A stretch of 64,000 bases of DNA, taken from Trachythela sp. YZ-2020 (taxonomy: Eukaryota; Cnidaria; Anthozoa; Malacalcyonacea; Clavulariidae). The notes below the pieces were generated by a model. That model was given only the letters and a program-made list of their open reading frames with translations, made no database searches and was not told where the DNA came from. Position 1 is the stretch's first letter. Each line of letters opens with the position of its first letter. Below, piece by piece: positions 12,344 to 26,000 of the stretch. A program made the translations under genes and the position numbers. Where the stretch lies: the NCBI GenBank assembly GCA_016169945.1, contig JADLSH010000114.1:2206001-2270000 (forward strand), given 5' to 3'.

Positions 12344-14324
12344 TTGACGGACATTGCGTATGAGCCGTGCATATTTGACGACTGATTGTACAATGTGTCT
12401 GTGTTATAACTTTATAGCGTCTGCCGCTGTTTTGCTACACTGTGTGCTAACATGGTCTGTGACGAAAGATATATCTGACGAAACGCAGGCACATGTTACC
12501 TTCTTAAGTATGGGAACAAGTATTATATTCGCAAACTTGCTAAAATGGCTAGGAATCCCATCGGGAATTTTCCCACAGACTAAAATAGCAACTATGTATA
12601 GTCCATCAAGCAATTGCTAATAAGAAATATATCAAGAAACGTGGCTGGAGTGTAAAGGATAATCCCGTAAATCTATATTCCAAATACCAGTAGAAGATAT
12701 TTTTATTTATTATGATCATTTATTATGTATGCCGACGCGCACTGAGGCTGTGATTAAATATAGATCTATTATTTAGGACGTGAAACATGTATGTAATATA
12801 AGACGCTTGAAACACGTGTTCGGTTGACACACGGTTGATACTGTAAATCGTACAACATTTTCCTCAATATAGCTTTGAGTTGATACGGCATATTCAATTT
12901 TTCCACAGTAACTACTAAAAGAAAGTGTTAGGGAGCCTGTGTTGATATATTACTGGTTGTTCTTTCCCAAAAAGTATGTAAAATTGTGTGAAGTGTATCG
13001 ATTGACACTCAACTCTAAAAATCACTACAGTATATCAGATATATTTATATAAAAAAGTGTCAACCGCTCCAAAATTTGGCTTAATCACATTTAAACTCTT
13101 TAATGACTAGCAAACACATTGTTAGATATTCTCAACATATTAGTCTCAGCCTTGTCTTGTTTTAAAAGCATTTCAGTGGCTCGTTATTTCATTTTTATAT
13201 AGTGTCAACCGACGTGTCAACCGATGCTACTTTGATGGCAATCGTCTATTTAGTCTGGAAAAGCTTATTAGGATAGCTTGCGCATACAATTAACATTGGT
13301 TTGACCCAAGAGCGGAGGTAGAATTGTTGATAATAAGTTTAGAAAAACATGAATTACATGCTCTCACTTCTTTCTGTTGATTTTCTAGGATTCGAATAAA
13401 TTGTACATAAAATATATCCGAAATGCCCCAGCTGACTTGCATCACCATGGTGATGACCATATCAGTTCAACCACCCGTGGCGCGTTGTTTGGTGCCCAAG
13501 GCAATGTATAATGGTTGACTACAATCCTATTTACTATCCACGAACTTTCTGATAACTTGCAACATAAACGTAGTGCTTGAAATTATAGCTATGTCCAAGT
13601 GACCACCTCTTTTAGTAGGTACCTCCAAATTTACTACCATCTGAGTGATCCTTCATGGGCGGTACGAGAGCCATGGGGAGACAAATCTAGCTGAGAATTC
13701 TGCTCTAGATAGTTAAGCGCTTGCTTGGTTTGAGTACCCAATTTAGCAGTTGGCTGATCCATTGCTCGTATACGAATAATAACCGGAAGTCTATTGCTAT
13801 GCGATAAACTATACCACATTAAATAATTCAATAGTTTTGGACTTAATTGATAAAAGCTAAAAACACAATAAACTTTGGGGAATTAAAGATGCTATACCCA
13901 AACGCCCATATATTCTGTTAATTATTAACTTTTCCAATTTCACACGAACTAGAGTGGTTAGAAATGTTGTATTATATCTGCTATGCACAATATAGAAATA
14001 AATACATCGCCCTTAAAGCATTCTTTGCCAGTTATTTTGAAATATACAATAAAAATTTGGGTATTGTGTTCAGACAATCCTTTTCAAATATGTTGGGACA
14101 GATGTCCCAAATACCTAATATATTGACAAAAGTCGATCCCCCCGCCCCCTATTCAATGTTGTGTCCAAAATATTATCATATTTGACGGGGTATGGTCTTA
14201 CAATTGGGAAACCAACATTGATTGGGGAGGGGGGGGGAGGGGAGGGAGACCATTGTGTATTACAAGTGTACAGATTGACCTATGCTCTAAAACTGCAGGT
14301 GTCCCAACAACTTTTGAAAGTGAT
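12344..14324 (+). repeat. Array unit, last copy, truncated at 14324
   Basis: It follows the preceding unit closely until a sharp break at about 14324, after GAAAGTGATTG, where unrelated sequence (TAGCTGCTTATCG) begins. The G/C-tract insertion at about 14104 has a longer G run here. Confidence 0.8.
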
Positions 14325-14543
14325 TGTAGCTGCTTATCGTGGATATTGGCTTTGGGGGCGCAATCGTCAAAGCGTTCAGGTACTCCAGATAACTCACACA
14401 GGGAAAGCTGATTGGGTGGGTTCGTGTCGTTCCCTTTCTTACTCTTCTACCGTTTCTGTGGTCGGTGATGGCACATGATTCATAATTAGGTGCCTCTCAG
14501 AGGCGCCCTAAGAAAGCCTTCGATTCGATCAGGTTGAGTTGCT
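14325..14543 (+). repeat. ~219-bp dispersed repeat, forward copy
   Basis: It runs from TAGCTGCTTATCGTGG to ATCAGGTTGAGTTG and is present in reverse at about 21899-22110 with roughly 85-90% identity. Both copies end at the same bases and flanks differ, so this is a discrete mobile or dispersed unit. It contains the small palindrome GGTGCCTCTCAGAGGCGCC. Confidence 0.7.
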
Positions 14544-15808
14544 TCCAATAACTACCCCTAAAAGCAACCTTCTAAACACCATAAGCACTTCAGAAAGGCT
14601 GTCGCTTCTGCTTTTCGGAAATTAGAGCTATGTTGGCACTGCCGGTTCAGGGCGGGGTCATTTTCAGGACTTTCGTCCCGGATTCAGGTTTTGGCACATC
14701 TGCCATGTTGACCGCCATGGTCATTTTACCCTAAAACAGTTGAGATTGCCTGTGGTAAATGAAACGAATACAAACTCCTATACAGGTCCTAGACTAATGT
14801 AAGTAAGTTTATATGTTAAAACAAGATAAATGAACATTTACAATTTAAGACAAGGAATCCGCAACAGCGCTAGCCAATTTCTGCGGCCCCATTAGATTAA
14901 CATAGATATTACAAATACAACGACGACAAGCACTATAACATACAACAAGTGAAAAACAACGTCATTACTCTACCTGCAGCACGAGATTGGAACAGCTAGA
15001 CTACGGACATAGTTACACTTTGGACATATGATTTTCTACGAGCGAGGATCGTCTGCCTTAAAACAAGATCTTAAAGATATTGTGTAATAATCATGTATCC
15101 TCGTATTAACTGTAGAGAGTTCACAGTCGTCTAGTTTTAGTTCGTCATTGAGAAAGTTCTATACGCGTGTTGTTCGAATAAGGAAGGACCTTTGACGCGT
15201 GGTTGTCTTACGTCTTAGAACAATTAACTTAGTGGAAGTACTGGCAGAAGATCTAGTTTGTCTGGAGGTACGGTAACTGGAATAACAGAAGGATTTATGT
15301 TAATAATTAGTCAGTGTATTATCTTGTAAAAGAGAACCATATCAAGGTGTTCGTACCAATAACAGATGTTAGAAGCGATGATTTTTTAAAATGTAGTAAC
15401 CGTCCGATAAACAGTTTTTGGACTATAACATGTAGCTGAGGCTTGTAGAATTAGATTATGCATAACAAAGTATTCAACTGTTCAATCCCATTTGAATATG
15501 CAAAGGTTGCTCAAAATACAATTAGTTTTCGCACGGTTGACTCCCTTTAAATTAGAAAATATATTACCTTAGGTGTACCTTTCTTTATTTCGCTTTACGA
15601 TGCAGCAGAAAAATTATCCCAGTACAAAAATTATTTAATTTGCAATTCTAGTATGGTTATATCGATGAAAAACAAATTATGATTCAACAATTCAATACTT
15701 CCAGCCTCAGCTACATGTTATAGTCCACCCGCGTTTTGGGCTCAGCGCAGAACGCGTCATTTCCGTGCGCAGTCGAAACTCCGGGTGGTCTATAACAATC
15801 TCAGTTAA

Positions 15809-16957
15809 TCCCCGAGCCGGCGCGAAGCGCCGTGCGAGGGTACTAATTCCACGCGGATATTTACACCCGGAAAAAAAGGGAAGCAATGGGAAATCCAAAG
15901 TTCATCAAGTTTTGCCGGCGCATGGCTATGTTTCATGGGTGTGATGGGTGGTCATCTCACTAATCTTTGTTAGGAGTGGAATGAGCTAATTATAAAAAAA
16001 ACATGAGTAAGTCATATCAGTAAGTCTGAATTATAACTTATAAATAGCTTTTTGGGGCTTCAGGAAAAGCTGCGGAACAAATTTATCGTTTATACTTTAT
16101 AAAAAAGGATAAATAGAGATAGATGGTCGAAAAATATGGCAAGTTTCTTATATTAAATTGTTGATATAGCCGTAAGAATGTTGTTTTATTTACATAGATT
16201 TTCATTTTTTTACAATTAAAATATCCTATATTTTATTCTATCAAAAAGTTCCAACTTAAAAGGAGAGCGAAATCGTTTCACACGAGAGAATTTGTATATT
16301 TTCAACTGATTTCATTTCAAAAACTAATTTATAAGTAAAAGGCAGTTTAGTTTTATAAACTTTTGGCAACGTTTTAGTAAACGGAAGGTTGCATTTAAAC
16401 ATTAATTTGAAGCATATAGAATGCATAAGAACATACCTACACCATATACCTCAGATTTGTATGGCTAAAACAACTAATATTTTTATTATTTTTGTAGTTT
16501 TTGTAACCTGTTGTTTTGTACTCCAGAAAAGAAGTTTATTTTATCGTGTTGCCATGGCTACTGTGCTTCCTCTTCTTGAAACAAAATTTCATTTTTTATT
16601 CTTTCAAAATAAATTTCCCAAAATAATATTGTTCCTTCCACCCTTCTTTCCAAACATTAGAGTAATAATCAAAATTTTAATGGCAAATTTAAAATGAAGG
16701 AAGCCACAGTGATTACGTCAGGTAAAACATTTCATTTGGCGATAGCCTTTGATTGCGTCGTGAAGAGGCGTGTGAGCCAAGGATCCAATTCTGTTTTCTA
16801 TGCCAAAAATCTGTTTTGAACGCAGATATCCGACTCGCCTACAACCTTTGCATGGCAGATTTTTTGATAAAAAAGATTAGCTATAGTAATGTTTTGGAAT
16901 GTAATGTCTGGCAATGTTCAGCTGGGGCGAGGGGTTACTGCAAGCCTGTATTTCTAG
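15809..16957 (+). mobile_element. Helitron-like non-autonomous insertion, 1149 bp
   Basis: It starts with TC (TCCCCGAGCCGGCG) and ends with CTAG, inserted between A and T. The right duplication arm has the uninterrupted site at about 24914-24930 (complement reads CAGTTAATAACGAATAT). No target duplication is seen. TC...CTRR ends and A^T insertion without duplication are Helitron hallmarks. A GC-rich hairpin (GGCGCGAAGCGCC) lies just inside the TC end, not at the usual 3' position, so the subtype is unclear. No Rep/helicase is present. Another copy of the TC end begins at 54900. Confidence 0.6.
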
Positions 16958-17193
16958 TAACGAATATATTGAGCACTTTTTGGCACAATTATTGATCATT
17001 GTCTGACTTGGATTACAGTTGAGCTTCTTCTGTTTCCATGAATGTATTTAAAACATTTCTACTACAACAATAAAATACAATTACTGCGCTTCACTGTTAC
17101 AAGATAAGAGTAAAATCGTCATTGTTAGTGCTAACTCTATGAAGTAAAAAAAATGTGGCATTTTCTTCAAACGTTCTTGCTTTATTGTCTTAT

Positions 17194-17762
17194 TCAGTAA
17201 GCAGGTATGCAACATACATAAGGAGAAGGAATTGGGACTGAATATGGGAATGGAGCCATGTTGCATTTCGTTTCTGTGTCAAGACATTGGAAACGACGCA
17301 GTATACCAAAAATACCATTTTCGCAAAGACAGGGCGTTCTCTTGACTATCTCGGTCGAATCATCTAAATGAAAACGCAGTGATAAAATGTTGAAACATTC
17401 CCCCCATGATTTCAAATCAGAAAAACGGATATTCATCAGAGGCCTGCAGAAAGTCATGTTACATTTCGTATCGTGAATTATTGTGTTAACCTACACGGCA
17501 CAAAACACATAATTACAATCTTAACTAAACGAAAAGGAAATGAGACTGTTAACGGACACAAAAATATAAAGAAAATATGAGGGACGAAATGTACACAAAA
17601 GTAAAGACATCTTGAAGGGATTCGATTTCAAATATGCAATAACAGAATAACAGTTTCTTTACCTGCAGAATCTTTCTTATCTAGTTGCCAACGTGGCAAA
17701 CCAGAACACAGCCCGATAAAAAACAGGATAGTGATAACTGCAAATACTTGCGATTGATTCAT
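17194..17762 (-). CDS. Small secreted cysteine-rich protein, copy 1 (two exons)
   Basis: Proposed exon 1 is 17762-17663 and starts MNQSQVFAVITILFFIGLCSG, a clear signal peptide. It ends at a strong donor (GCAG|GTAAAG). Proposed exon 2 is 17443-17194, after acceptor TTTCTGCAG. It encodes about 80 residues with cysteines ordered C-x16-C...C-x-C-x12-C-x6-C-x16-CC and ends at TGA, followed closely by AATAAA. The donor leaves phase 1 while the cysteine frame of exon 2 needs phase 2. Either a small exon is missed or another splice site is used (the frame stays open upstream to a TGTAG acceptor). Family not recognised; a defence peptide or other secreted effector is possible. The paralogue is at 24124-24683 in opposite orientation. 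Confidence 0.55.
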
Positions 17763-18925
17763 TATGATACAACTGAAACGGAATTCCGAAATTAGTTTTA
17801 ACATTCTGTGTGTTCGAAGAAACAAATGCATGCAAACTAAAAACCTTTTCATGCGATACATCAAATAATATCATCTCAAAGTTTTCGTCCGAAAGTTTCA
17901 GCTAGAGACACCCCTATTCAACACCTGAAGTAACATACAACTGTAATACAATATTTTCATGCACAGTTTGACTGAGGTGCTATTTTTTTTGAAGGATTAT
18001 TTTGTGTTAATATTCTGATTTTCTAATTTTTGGATACTGCAGTGACAACAATTAAAATGTACTCTATAAGGATAGCTAAAACAATATATGTACAAGGGCC
18101 ATCGACTCAAAGAGTTAATCTGTCTTCCATGAACTTTACGATGTTAATAATATAACTATAAAACTTACCAGCCTTTTCTAAACTTTCTTTCTTTCTTGCA
18201 ATGCTGTTTTCGCCAAGTTCCCTACAAATTTGAACCAGCAGAAGAGCTCGCCTCCATTTATAATGAAACTTTGATTCTCATTATCTCACATTCGCATCTA
18301 TTTTACATGGTTGACAGATAATGAATTTCCGGTTTCACAATACTGGTCGGTGTCGGCCTTTCTATTCTATGGAGTTGGTGCACTTCAATGCCTACTGAAG
18401 TATACGATTCGCCAATATAGCCAATAATTACATACTGAACGCTTAGCTGTCGAGGACAATGCATCAGACAGCGCATTCAAGATTGAATTTCCTGCGTGTC
18501 TACCGCGCTCTCATAATATCGGGTGTTATTCCTATGCGCGTCAGCTTGTCTATAATTTGATTGCGTAGCAATCTATGTTAAAGCACCAATGCCATAACAA
18601 TACCATACAGTTATAATGATATTACAATGTTTAGTCTGTGGCGTCAGTAGTTGGGAAAATGCGATTCATATCATCTTATACTTTAATTAAAACTGTTAAA
18701 AAACATGGATATTTTATCAAACTTTAAAATGCATTTCATTGTGGCGAACAGCGTCCCCCCTTCCCCCAATAAGCGAAAAAATAAACGTTTAACTTTCTAT
18801 TCGTATCTATAATTGCATAGCTCGTTTGAACTTTCCTGACACATAACAATACATAAAAATTTAGCAGACATCTTGAACTGAAAAACACCGTAAGCCTGGC
18901 TTGCACGCAGGACACTCAAATACAT

Positions 18926-20150
18926 GTAAGTTTCATTAGGGGCTCGACACCTAATATGGTGACGCAAGCCCTTCAAGTTGTCTTGCTGTTTATGATGAAT
19001 TGAAATTTTAAGCGTGTAAGATAGAGTGCTCTTTCAGACAACTACGAACATTCCAATAAATCACTCATATTTAGTGTGAAATTATTTTAGCTTGATTATG
19101 ATGCTCTGTACGCAGTCATTTGGGTCGTTTTGGTGCTCGGTGAATGAGCTGCAGATATTGCTGAAAAGCATGACATTTCCTGTTATGAACTGAAACCATA
19201 CTATAGCCTGTCTAATAGCAACATTGGAAATACGCAAAAGGAACATTGACGATTCAAGTGCTTTGCAAACCACTTTCAGAAACGGGGATACGGTATAAGG
19301 TCAGTAAGTGGCGAATTATATCAGCCCTATTTCAGACGCAATAATTTTTGGCCGCTTGTATCTTTACATTGTATCGGTATTACACTTTCTTCCCTACAAG
19401 TTCCACTTCTCAACACAAACATCATAATTCCCCTCCCTCTTCCAATAGTGTTTAATTCAATATGCACAAATGTTGCAAAATACTCCAGCCACGTGAGTGC
19501 CATGAATTAATGATTGTCGACAAGCAAATATACTATATGTTGGTTTGATGCTTTGAAAGCTTATTTTTTGATAGTTGACAAATGTATTTGGTGCCGAAAC
19601 TTGACGCTTAGGAAAAGATGAATTGTTTTTAATGTTTTCTTAAGCAAAAACCGAAAATTAAATAATTTACATCCTGCCAAGTTTGGGAAGTCACAGATTG
19701 CCATTTTGTTTATATAGCTATAGTTGTTTTGCATCAGGGCACAACAGAACCGCATTGTATAACAGCTTTTGAGCTTTCAACACATGCAAACAAGGCGGTC
19801 GTTTACATTAAGTATCCCATCTGTCATAGCAATGGTATATAAAAACCTATATATGGTATAAAAGTATATATATAAACAAGTCATGTAATGAATATTTTCG
19901 TTGTAGTTAAGGTTGAATTCATACATGCATATACGTGTCCTTTTGTTTTTGGACTTTTCATGCCTTATCTGTCTTGAAAACTTGCCAAATTTGAATAAAA
20001 TCTGAAAATCTAAAACTTAGTATTTCAAGTAGATATAGGCTTCCAAAGTTGAAGAATTTGCAAAAATCGATTTGTCAAAGTCAATTTGATTGAAAATACT
20101 GATAAATGCATTCCTCGAGGCATGTTTTTCCCGTTTTTTCTTATTCCAAC
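18926..20150. other. Inner spacer of the inverted duplication, no gene recognised
   Basis: Unique AT-rich sequence. Open frames are short and lack domains or splice support. Nothing convincing was found on either strand. Confidence 0.6.
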
Positions 20151-20378
20151 AACACGCGTATAGAACCTTCTCAATGATGAATTAAAACTAGACGAATGTG
20201 GCCTTTCTATATTTAATACGAGGATACATGAATATTACACAACATCTTTAAGATCTTGTTTTAAGGCAGACGATCCTCGCTCGTACAAAATCATATGTCC
20301 AAAGTGTAACTATGTCCGTAGTCTAGCTGTTCCAATCTCGTGCTACATGTAGAGTAATGACGTTGTTTTGGGTTCTTA
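20150..20378 (-). repeat. Third partial copy of duplication-arm sequence
   Basis: It matches 25545-25765 in the same orientation and 14960-15180 in reverse, sharing ACACGCGTATAGAAC and AAGATCTTGTTTTAAGGCAG. Its presence between the two arms shows that this segment is itself a dispersed repeat, or that the duplication was stepwise. Confidence 0.7.
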
Positions 20379-21137
20379 TTGGTTGTTATACTTTAAGGAA
20401 ATTTTAGTTTATGCTTATCATCGCCGTCTGCAAATATATTTATTTTGCGGATCCTGCATTCACCGTCGCCCAAATTAGGTCTCAAGAGAATTGAAATCGT
20501 GTTTTCTTTACCATACAATCGAAGTCAACATACAGTATTCCATTCGTCAGAATAATCAACATTCTCCTATGTGCATTTTTTGCAATTGTATGCAAAATTG
20601 CCATAAACAAACATGATCACCAAAAATATCAAATTGTTCAAATGTATGCACGGGGAAAGCATTAAGAAGTCGATATGCATGCCTTGGTTTTGTAGTTCTA
20701 CCGCTATTTGTGCCTGCATACTTGTGATCTGCGATCCTTTTCTGCAGATAATATGCATATGTATTTTGTACGTTAATCTCAATGCGACAAGCGAACTGAA
20801 CTTGTCCACTCAGCAATAAGTTGCTTTTGGTATAGGGGCCTACGTATAATCGGCATACAACTATTTCAATTAAGGTTGTCTCAAGCAATAGTCAAATGTG
20901 CTATTCAACCGGGAAGAGTACAATTGAATTGGGACATTTTATAGGGTGAAATGTGTTATAAATCGCCTCGTGAGATTAGCAAGTGGTGAGCACTTATCCT
21001 ATTTTTTGTATATTTACAAGTAATACTGCAGTTCACTAAATCAAACCGCTTCGTATAGCAAAACTGTCGTATGCGTAGTTCTTAGCCTGACAACATAGAC
21101 GGATAACTGTTTTCTTGATAGAAATAATAGGGCAGCT

Positions 21138-21315
21138 TATTATTAAGATTTTGGTGGCATCTCACTCGATTGAATAATTGGAAGGTTGTGTAGATGGAAA
21201 ATTATTGAGTGAAAATTATATACATTTATCAGACCTAACCAGGAACAGCTACGAAACATGCAACTATATGTGCCTGGCAGGAATCGAACCTGCAGCCCTG
21301 CGATTATTATTAGCC
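21138..21315 (-). mobile_element. tRNA-derived SINE, 5'-truncated
   Basis: On the minus strand it holds a box B-like GGTTCGATTCCTGCC, then a body (AGCTGTTCCTGGTTAGGTCT) and tail (TCAATAATTTTCCATC ... CGAGTGAGATGCCA). These match the SINEs at 57911 and 58181. The tRNA 5' half with box A is missing. Confidence 0.8.
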
Positions 21316-21898
21316 TCTCTGTGAATATATTGATTATGTTTAATTATACAATATTATATTTTCTGATGAGGGACTGATTCAATTATTCCCCCAACTTAAT
21401 CCCGAATGAAATGTCAGTTTTTCTAAGCTTTAGCTTGTGCAACGAGATAGAAAGAGAAATCACAATTTTTCATCAATTTATTTTATATGATTACCGTTAA
21501 TGTGGGAGTTGGGTTCATTCGTCTATGCCTTAGAATATTCAGTCTCTCCTAGTGGGTCTTACATGTGTTTGTACCGCCACGGGATGAAAACATAAGGCTA
21601 AAACGAGTCTCTGGTGGGTTGACCAGAGTTTAAGAGTATAATATATTATTCGTGCACTCATTCCCTGCAATTATTTTTCATATAGCGTATACTTGGATCA
21701 TTAACAGATTAAAATCAATTGTCTTATATGCATTGCTTCTTTTCAAACCTTCCATTTTCTAATCTTCTAATCCACCCATTCAGCTATTGTTAAGGAAAAA
21801 ATACCCAGTACCAAAATTATGAAGTGAACAAGTGAGGGTGTGCTGATTAATAATTCTTACTTGCAACTGAGAGCTAAGCTGAATTGCGAAGAACGCAA

Positions 21899-22110
21899 CT
21901 CAACCTGATCGAATCGAAGGCTTTGTTAGGGCGCCTCTGAGAGGCACCTAATTATGAATCATGTGCCATCAAAGACCACAGCTACGGTAGAAGGGTAAGA
22001 AAGGGAACGACACCGACCCACCCAGTCAACTTTCTATGTGGGAGTTAACTGGAGTACGTGGACGCTTCGACGATTGCGCCCCAAAGCCAATATCCACGAT
22101 AAGCAGCTAG
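21899..22110 (-). repeat. ~219-bp dispersed repeat, reverse copy
   Basis: Reverse partner of 14325-14543, from CAACTCAACCTGATCGAA to CGATAAGCAGCTA. It is not part of the paired arms, because it lies inside the spacer of the inverted duplication. Confidence 0.7.
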
Positions 22111-23029
22111 TAGGTCTTGTATTCCAATCATTGTAATGTTTGAGTACATAAAATGGTTAGTGCGTGATATACTAAAATGCATATCATCTTATACCATTTG
22201 GTTTTCTTGTACTGTCACGACGGAGTAGAAATCCGGCAAAAAATCTCATTTTTGTAATCTTTAATTTGTGATTTCATTCTTTAGTCGCCTGCAGAAATGC
22301 CAAACAAATAATTAATGCCTGAGCAAAAAAATTATGATGTGCTATAACAAACTTGCATCCATGAGCGTATTAGGCGAAGTTGTGTTTTTAAAATATATCG
22401 ATGAACTTGTAATCAAATTTAGGAAAATATTTGGTCAGGCCAATATCAGTAATGTTCATGGTATTGTACTGATGGAATCGACCAAAGCAAAGAATGACTA
22501 TAGTAATCCTCTCCTGTTATTTAAAGCTGCCGAATTTTTACTGATATATTACTGCAGAAATTAAAATCTGCTTTTCTTAAATGGTTTCCATCACATTCTA
22601 CCAAATATTTTAAAATATCATAATTCTATTCTGCGCTATGTATTCTCAAATCAAAAAAAGTGTTTTTTATTCAAAATTGGCTTTCGATTAGTTTAAGATG
22701 TCGGATGTTTTAGGCATGGCTTCCCTATTTAAAGAAGCCAAACGGGATGTTATTTTGTAATTTTTGTTGCAAAACATTCATAAAATAAAGTTTTGTAACA
22801 CATCTGAATGTTGTTATTTTCTTGCAATTCATTGATTGGACGCTAATTCTAGACCGTTTGGAAAGTCGGTAATGCAAATACAAACGGCCATTTGCAGTAC
22901 AAATATCTTGTGTCTTATTGAATTGATATTCTTTCCGTTAATACTGAAATAGAATAAACATAATAAACATGCAGGACACTTAAGGCAGAAACACAAATTG
23001 AGAGTTCTTGTGTATTTGTTTATTGAGTG
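22111..23029. other. Spacer, no gene recognised
   Basis: AT-rich sequence with a 76-codon open frame at 22334-22564 that has no domain, no convincing splice context and no paralogue in the window. I do not call it a gene. Confidence 0.5.
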
Positions 23030-26000
23030 TCCTGCGTGCAAGCTAGGCTTTCGGTTCAGAATATCTCCCAAAATTTGAAGTATTGTTATGTGTCAGGAAA
23101 GTTCAAACGAGTTATGCAATTATAGATACGAATAGAAAGTTAAAATTTTATTTTTTCGCTTATTGGTGGGGGGGCGCTGTTCGCCACAATGAAATGCATT
23201 TAAAATTTTATACAATATCCATGTTTTTTGACAGTTTTAATTAAAGTTTAAGATGATATGCACGAATCGCATTTTCCCAACTACTGACGCCACTAACTAA
23301 ATAGTGTAACATCATTATAACTATATATTAAAAATTGGTTTTGCATTGGTGCTTTAACGTATAGATTGCTACGCAATCAAATTATAGAAAGCTGACACGC
23401 ATATGAATAACACCCGATATTGCGAGAGACGCGGTAGACACGCAGGAAATTCATTCTTGAATGCGATGCATGATGTATGGTCCATTGGTCCTCGACAGCT
23501 AAGCGGTAACTATGTAATTATTAGCTATATTAGCGAATCGTATACTTCACTAGGCATTGAAGTGCACCGACACCAACTCCATAGAATAGAAAGGCCGACA
23601 CCGACCAGTATTGTGAAACAGGAAATTCATTATCTGTAAACAATGTAAAATAGATGCGACTGTGAGATAATGAGAATCAAAGTTTCATTATGAATAGAGG
23701 AGAGCTTTTCTGCTGGTTCAAATTTGTAGGGAACTTGGTGAAAACAGCATTGCAAGAGAAAAAAAAATTTTTGAAAAGGCTGTTAAGTTTTATAGTTATA
23801 TTATTAACATCGTAAAGTTCATGGAAGATTAACTCTTTGAGTCGATGGCCCTTGTACATATATTGTTTTAACTATCCTTATGGAGAACATTTTAATTGTT
23901 GTCACACAATAGTCCTTCTGCAAAAACAGCACCTCAGTCAAACTGTGCATGAAAATACTGTATTACAGTTGTATGTTTAATTCAGGTGTTCAATAGGGGT
24001 GTCTCTTGCTGAAACATTCGGGCGAAAACTTTGAGATGATATTATTTTATGTATCGTATGAAAAGGTTTTTAGTTTGCATGCATTTGTTTCTTCGAACAC
24101 ACAGAATGTTCAGTTGCATCATAATGAATCAATCGCAAGTATTTGCAGTTATGACTATACTGTTTTTCATCGGGCTGTGTTCTGGTTTGCCACGTTGGCA
24201 ACTAGATAAGAAAGATTCTGCAGGTAAAGAAACTGTTAGTCTGTTATTGGATATTTGAAATCGAATCCCTTCAAGATGTCTTTACTTTTGTGTACATTTC
24301 TTCCCTAATATTTTCTCTATATTTTTGTGCGCGTTAAAAAACTCATGTTCTTTTCGTTTTGTTAAGATTGCAATTATGTTTTTTGTGCCGTGTAGTTTAA
24401 CACAATAATTCACGATACGAAATGTAACATGACTTTTTGCAGGCCTCTGATGAATATCCCTTTTTCTGATTTGAAATCATGGGGGAAATGTTTCAACATT
24501 CTATTACTGCGATTTCATTTAGATGATTCGACGGAGATAGTCAAGAGAACGTATTGTACTTGCAACGATGGTAGTGTTGGTACACTGCGTACTTATCAAT
24601 GTAATCTCTCAGAAGTGGCATGCAACCGAGGCCCAATACCCTTCTACGTATGTTGCAAACATATTAAGTGGAGAAGAAAATAAAGCAAGAACGTTTGAGG
24701 AAGATGCCACAACATTTTTTTATTTCATTGAGTTAGCACTAGCAATAACGATTTTACTCTTATCTTGTATCAGTGCAGCGCTGTAATTGTATGTTATTGT
24801 TGTAGTAGAAATGTTTTAAATACATTCATGGAAACAAAAGATGCTCAACTGTAATCCAAATCAGACATTGATCAATAATTGTGCCAAAAATATATTCGGT
24901 CAATATATTCGTTATTAACTGAGATTGTTATAGACCAATTCGCAGTTTCCACCGCGCACCGAAATGACGCGTTCTGCGCTGAGCCCAAAATGCGGGTGGA
25001 CTATAACATGTAGATGAGGCTGGAAGTATTGAACTGTTGAATCATAATTTGTTTTTCACTGATATAACCATACTAGAATTGCAAGTTAATTAATTTTTGT
25101 ACTAGGATATTTTGTCTGCTGCGTAAAGCAAAATAAAGAAAGGTACACCTAAGGTAATATATTTTCTAATTTAAAGCGAGTCAACCGTGCGAAAACTAAT
25201 TGTATTTTGAGCAACTTTTGCATATTCAAATGGGATTGAACAGTTGAATACTTTGTTATGCATATTCTAATTCTGCTAGCCTCAGCTACATGTTATAGCC
25301 CAAAAACTGTTTATCGGACGGTTACTACATTTTAAAAAATCTATCGCTTCTAACATCTGTTATTTGTACGAATACCTTGATATGGTTCTCTTTTACAAGA
25401 TAATACACTGACTAATTATTAACATAAATCCTTCTGTTATTCCAGTTACCGTACCTCCAGACAAACTAGATCTTCTGCCAGTACTTCCACCAAATTCATT
25501 GTTCTAAGACGTAAGACAACCACGCGTCAAAGTCCTTCCTTATTCGAACAACACGCGTATAGAACTTTCTCAATGACGAACTAAAACTAGACGAATGTGA
25601 CCTCTCTACATTTAATACGAGGATACATGAATATTACACAATATCTTTAAGATCTTGTTTTAAGGCAGACGATCCTCGCTCGTAGAAAATCATATGTCCA
25701 AAGTGTAACTATCTCCGTAGTCTAGCTGTTCCAATCTCGTGCAGCAGGTAGAGTAATGACGTTGTTTTTCCTTTGTTGTATGTTATAGTGCTTGTCATCG
25801 TTGTATTTGTAATATCTATGTTAATCTAATGGGGCCGCAGAAATTGGCTAGCGCTGTTGCGGATTCCTTGTCTTAAATTGTAAATGTTCATTTATCTTGT
25901 TTTAACATATAAACTTACTTACATTAGTCTAGGACCTATATAGGAGTTTGTATTCGTTTCATTTACCACAGGCAATCTCAACTGTTTTAGGGTAAAATGA

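Larger units (their letters stand above)
14545..18925. repeat. Left arm of a large inverted duplication
   Basis: It pairs in reverse with 23030-26175. Matching landmarks include CTTCCAATAACTACCCC (left end), the cysteine-rich gene, ATCGACTCAAAGAGTTAATC, and CTTGCACGCAGGACACTCAA at the inner end. The arm is longer than its partner mainly because of the 1.15 kb Helitron-like insertion at 15809-16957. Around 15717-15808 it includes a short element whose ends GTTATAGTCCACCCG and CGGGTGGTCTATAAC are inverted. Confidence 0.8.

Noticed and set aside
14960..15090. LINE C-terminus suggested by an LPAARDWNS-like translation
   Set aside because: Only one short match, with stops on both sides; the segment is better described as dispersed repeat DNA shared with 20150 and 25545.
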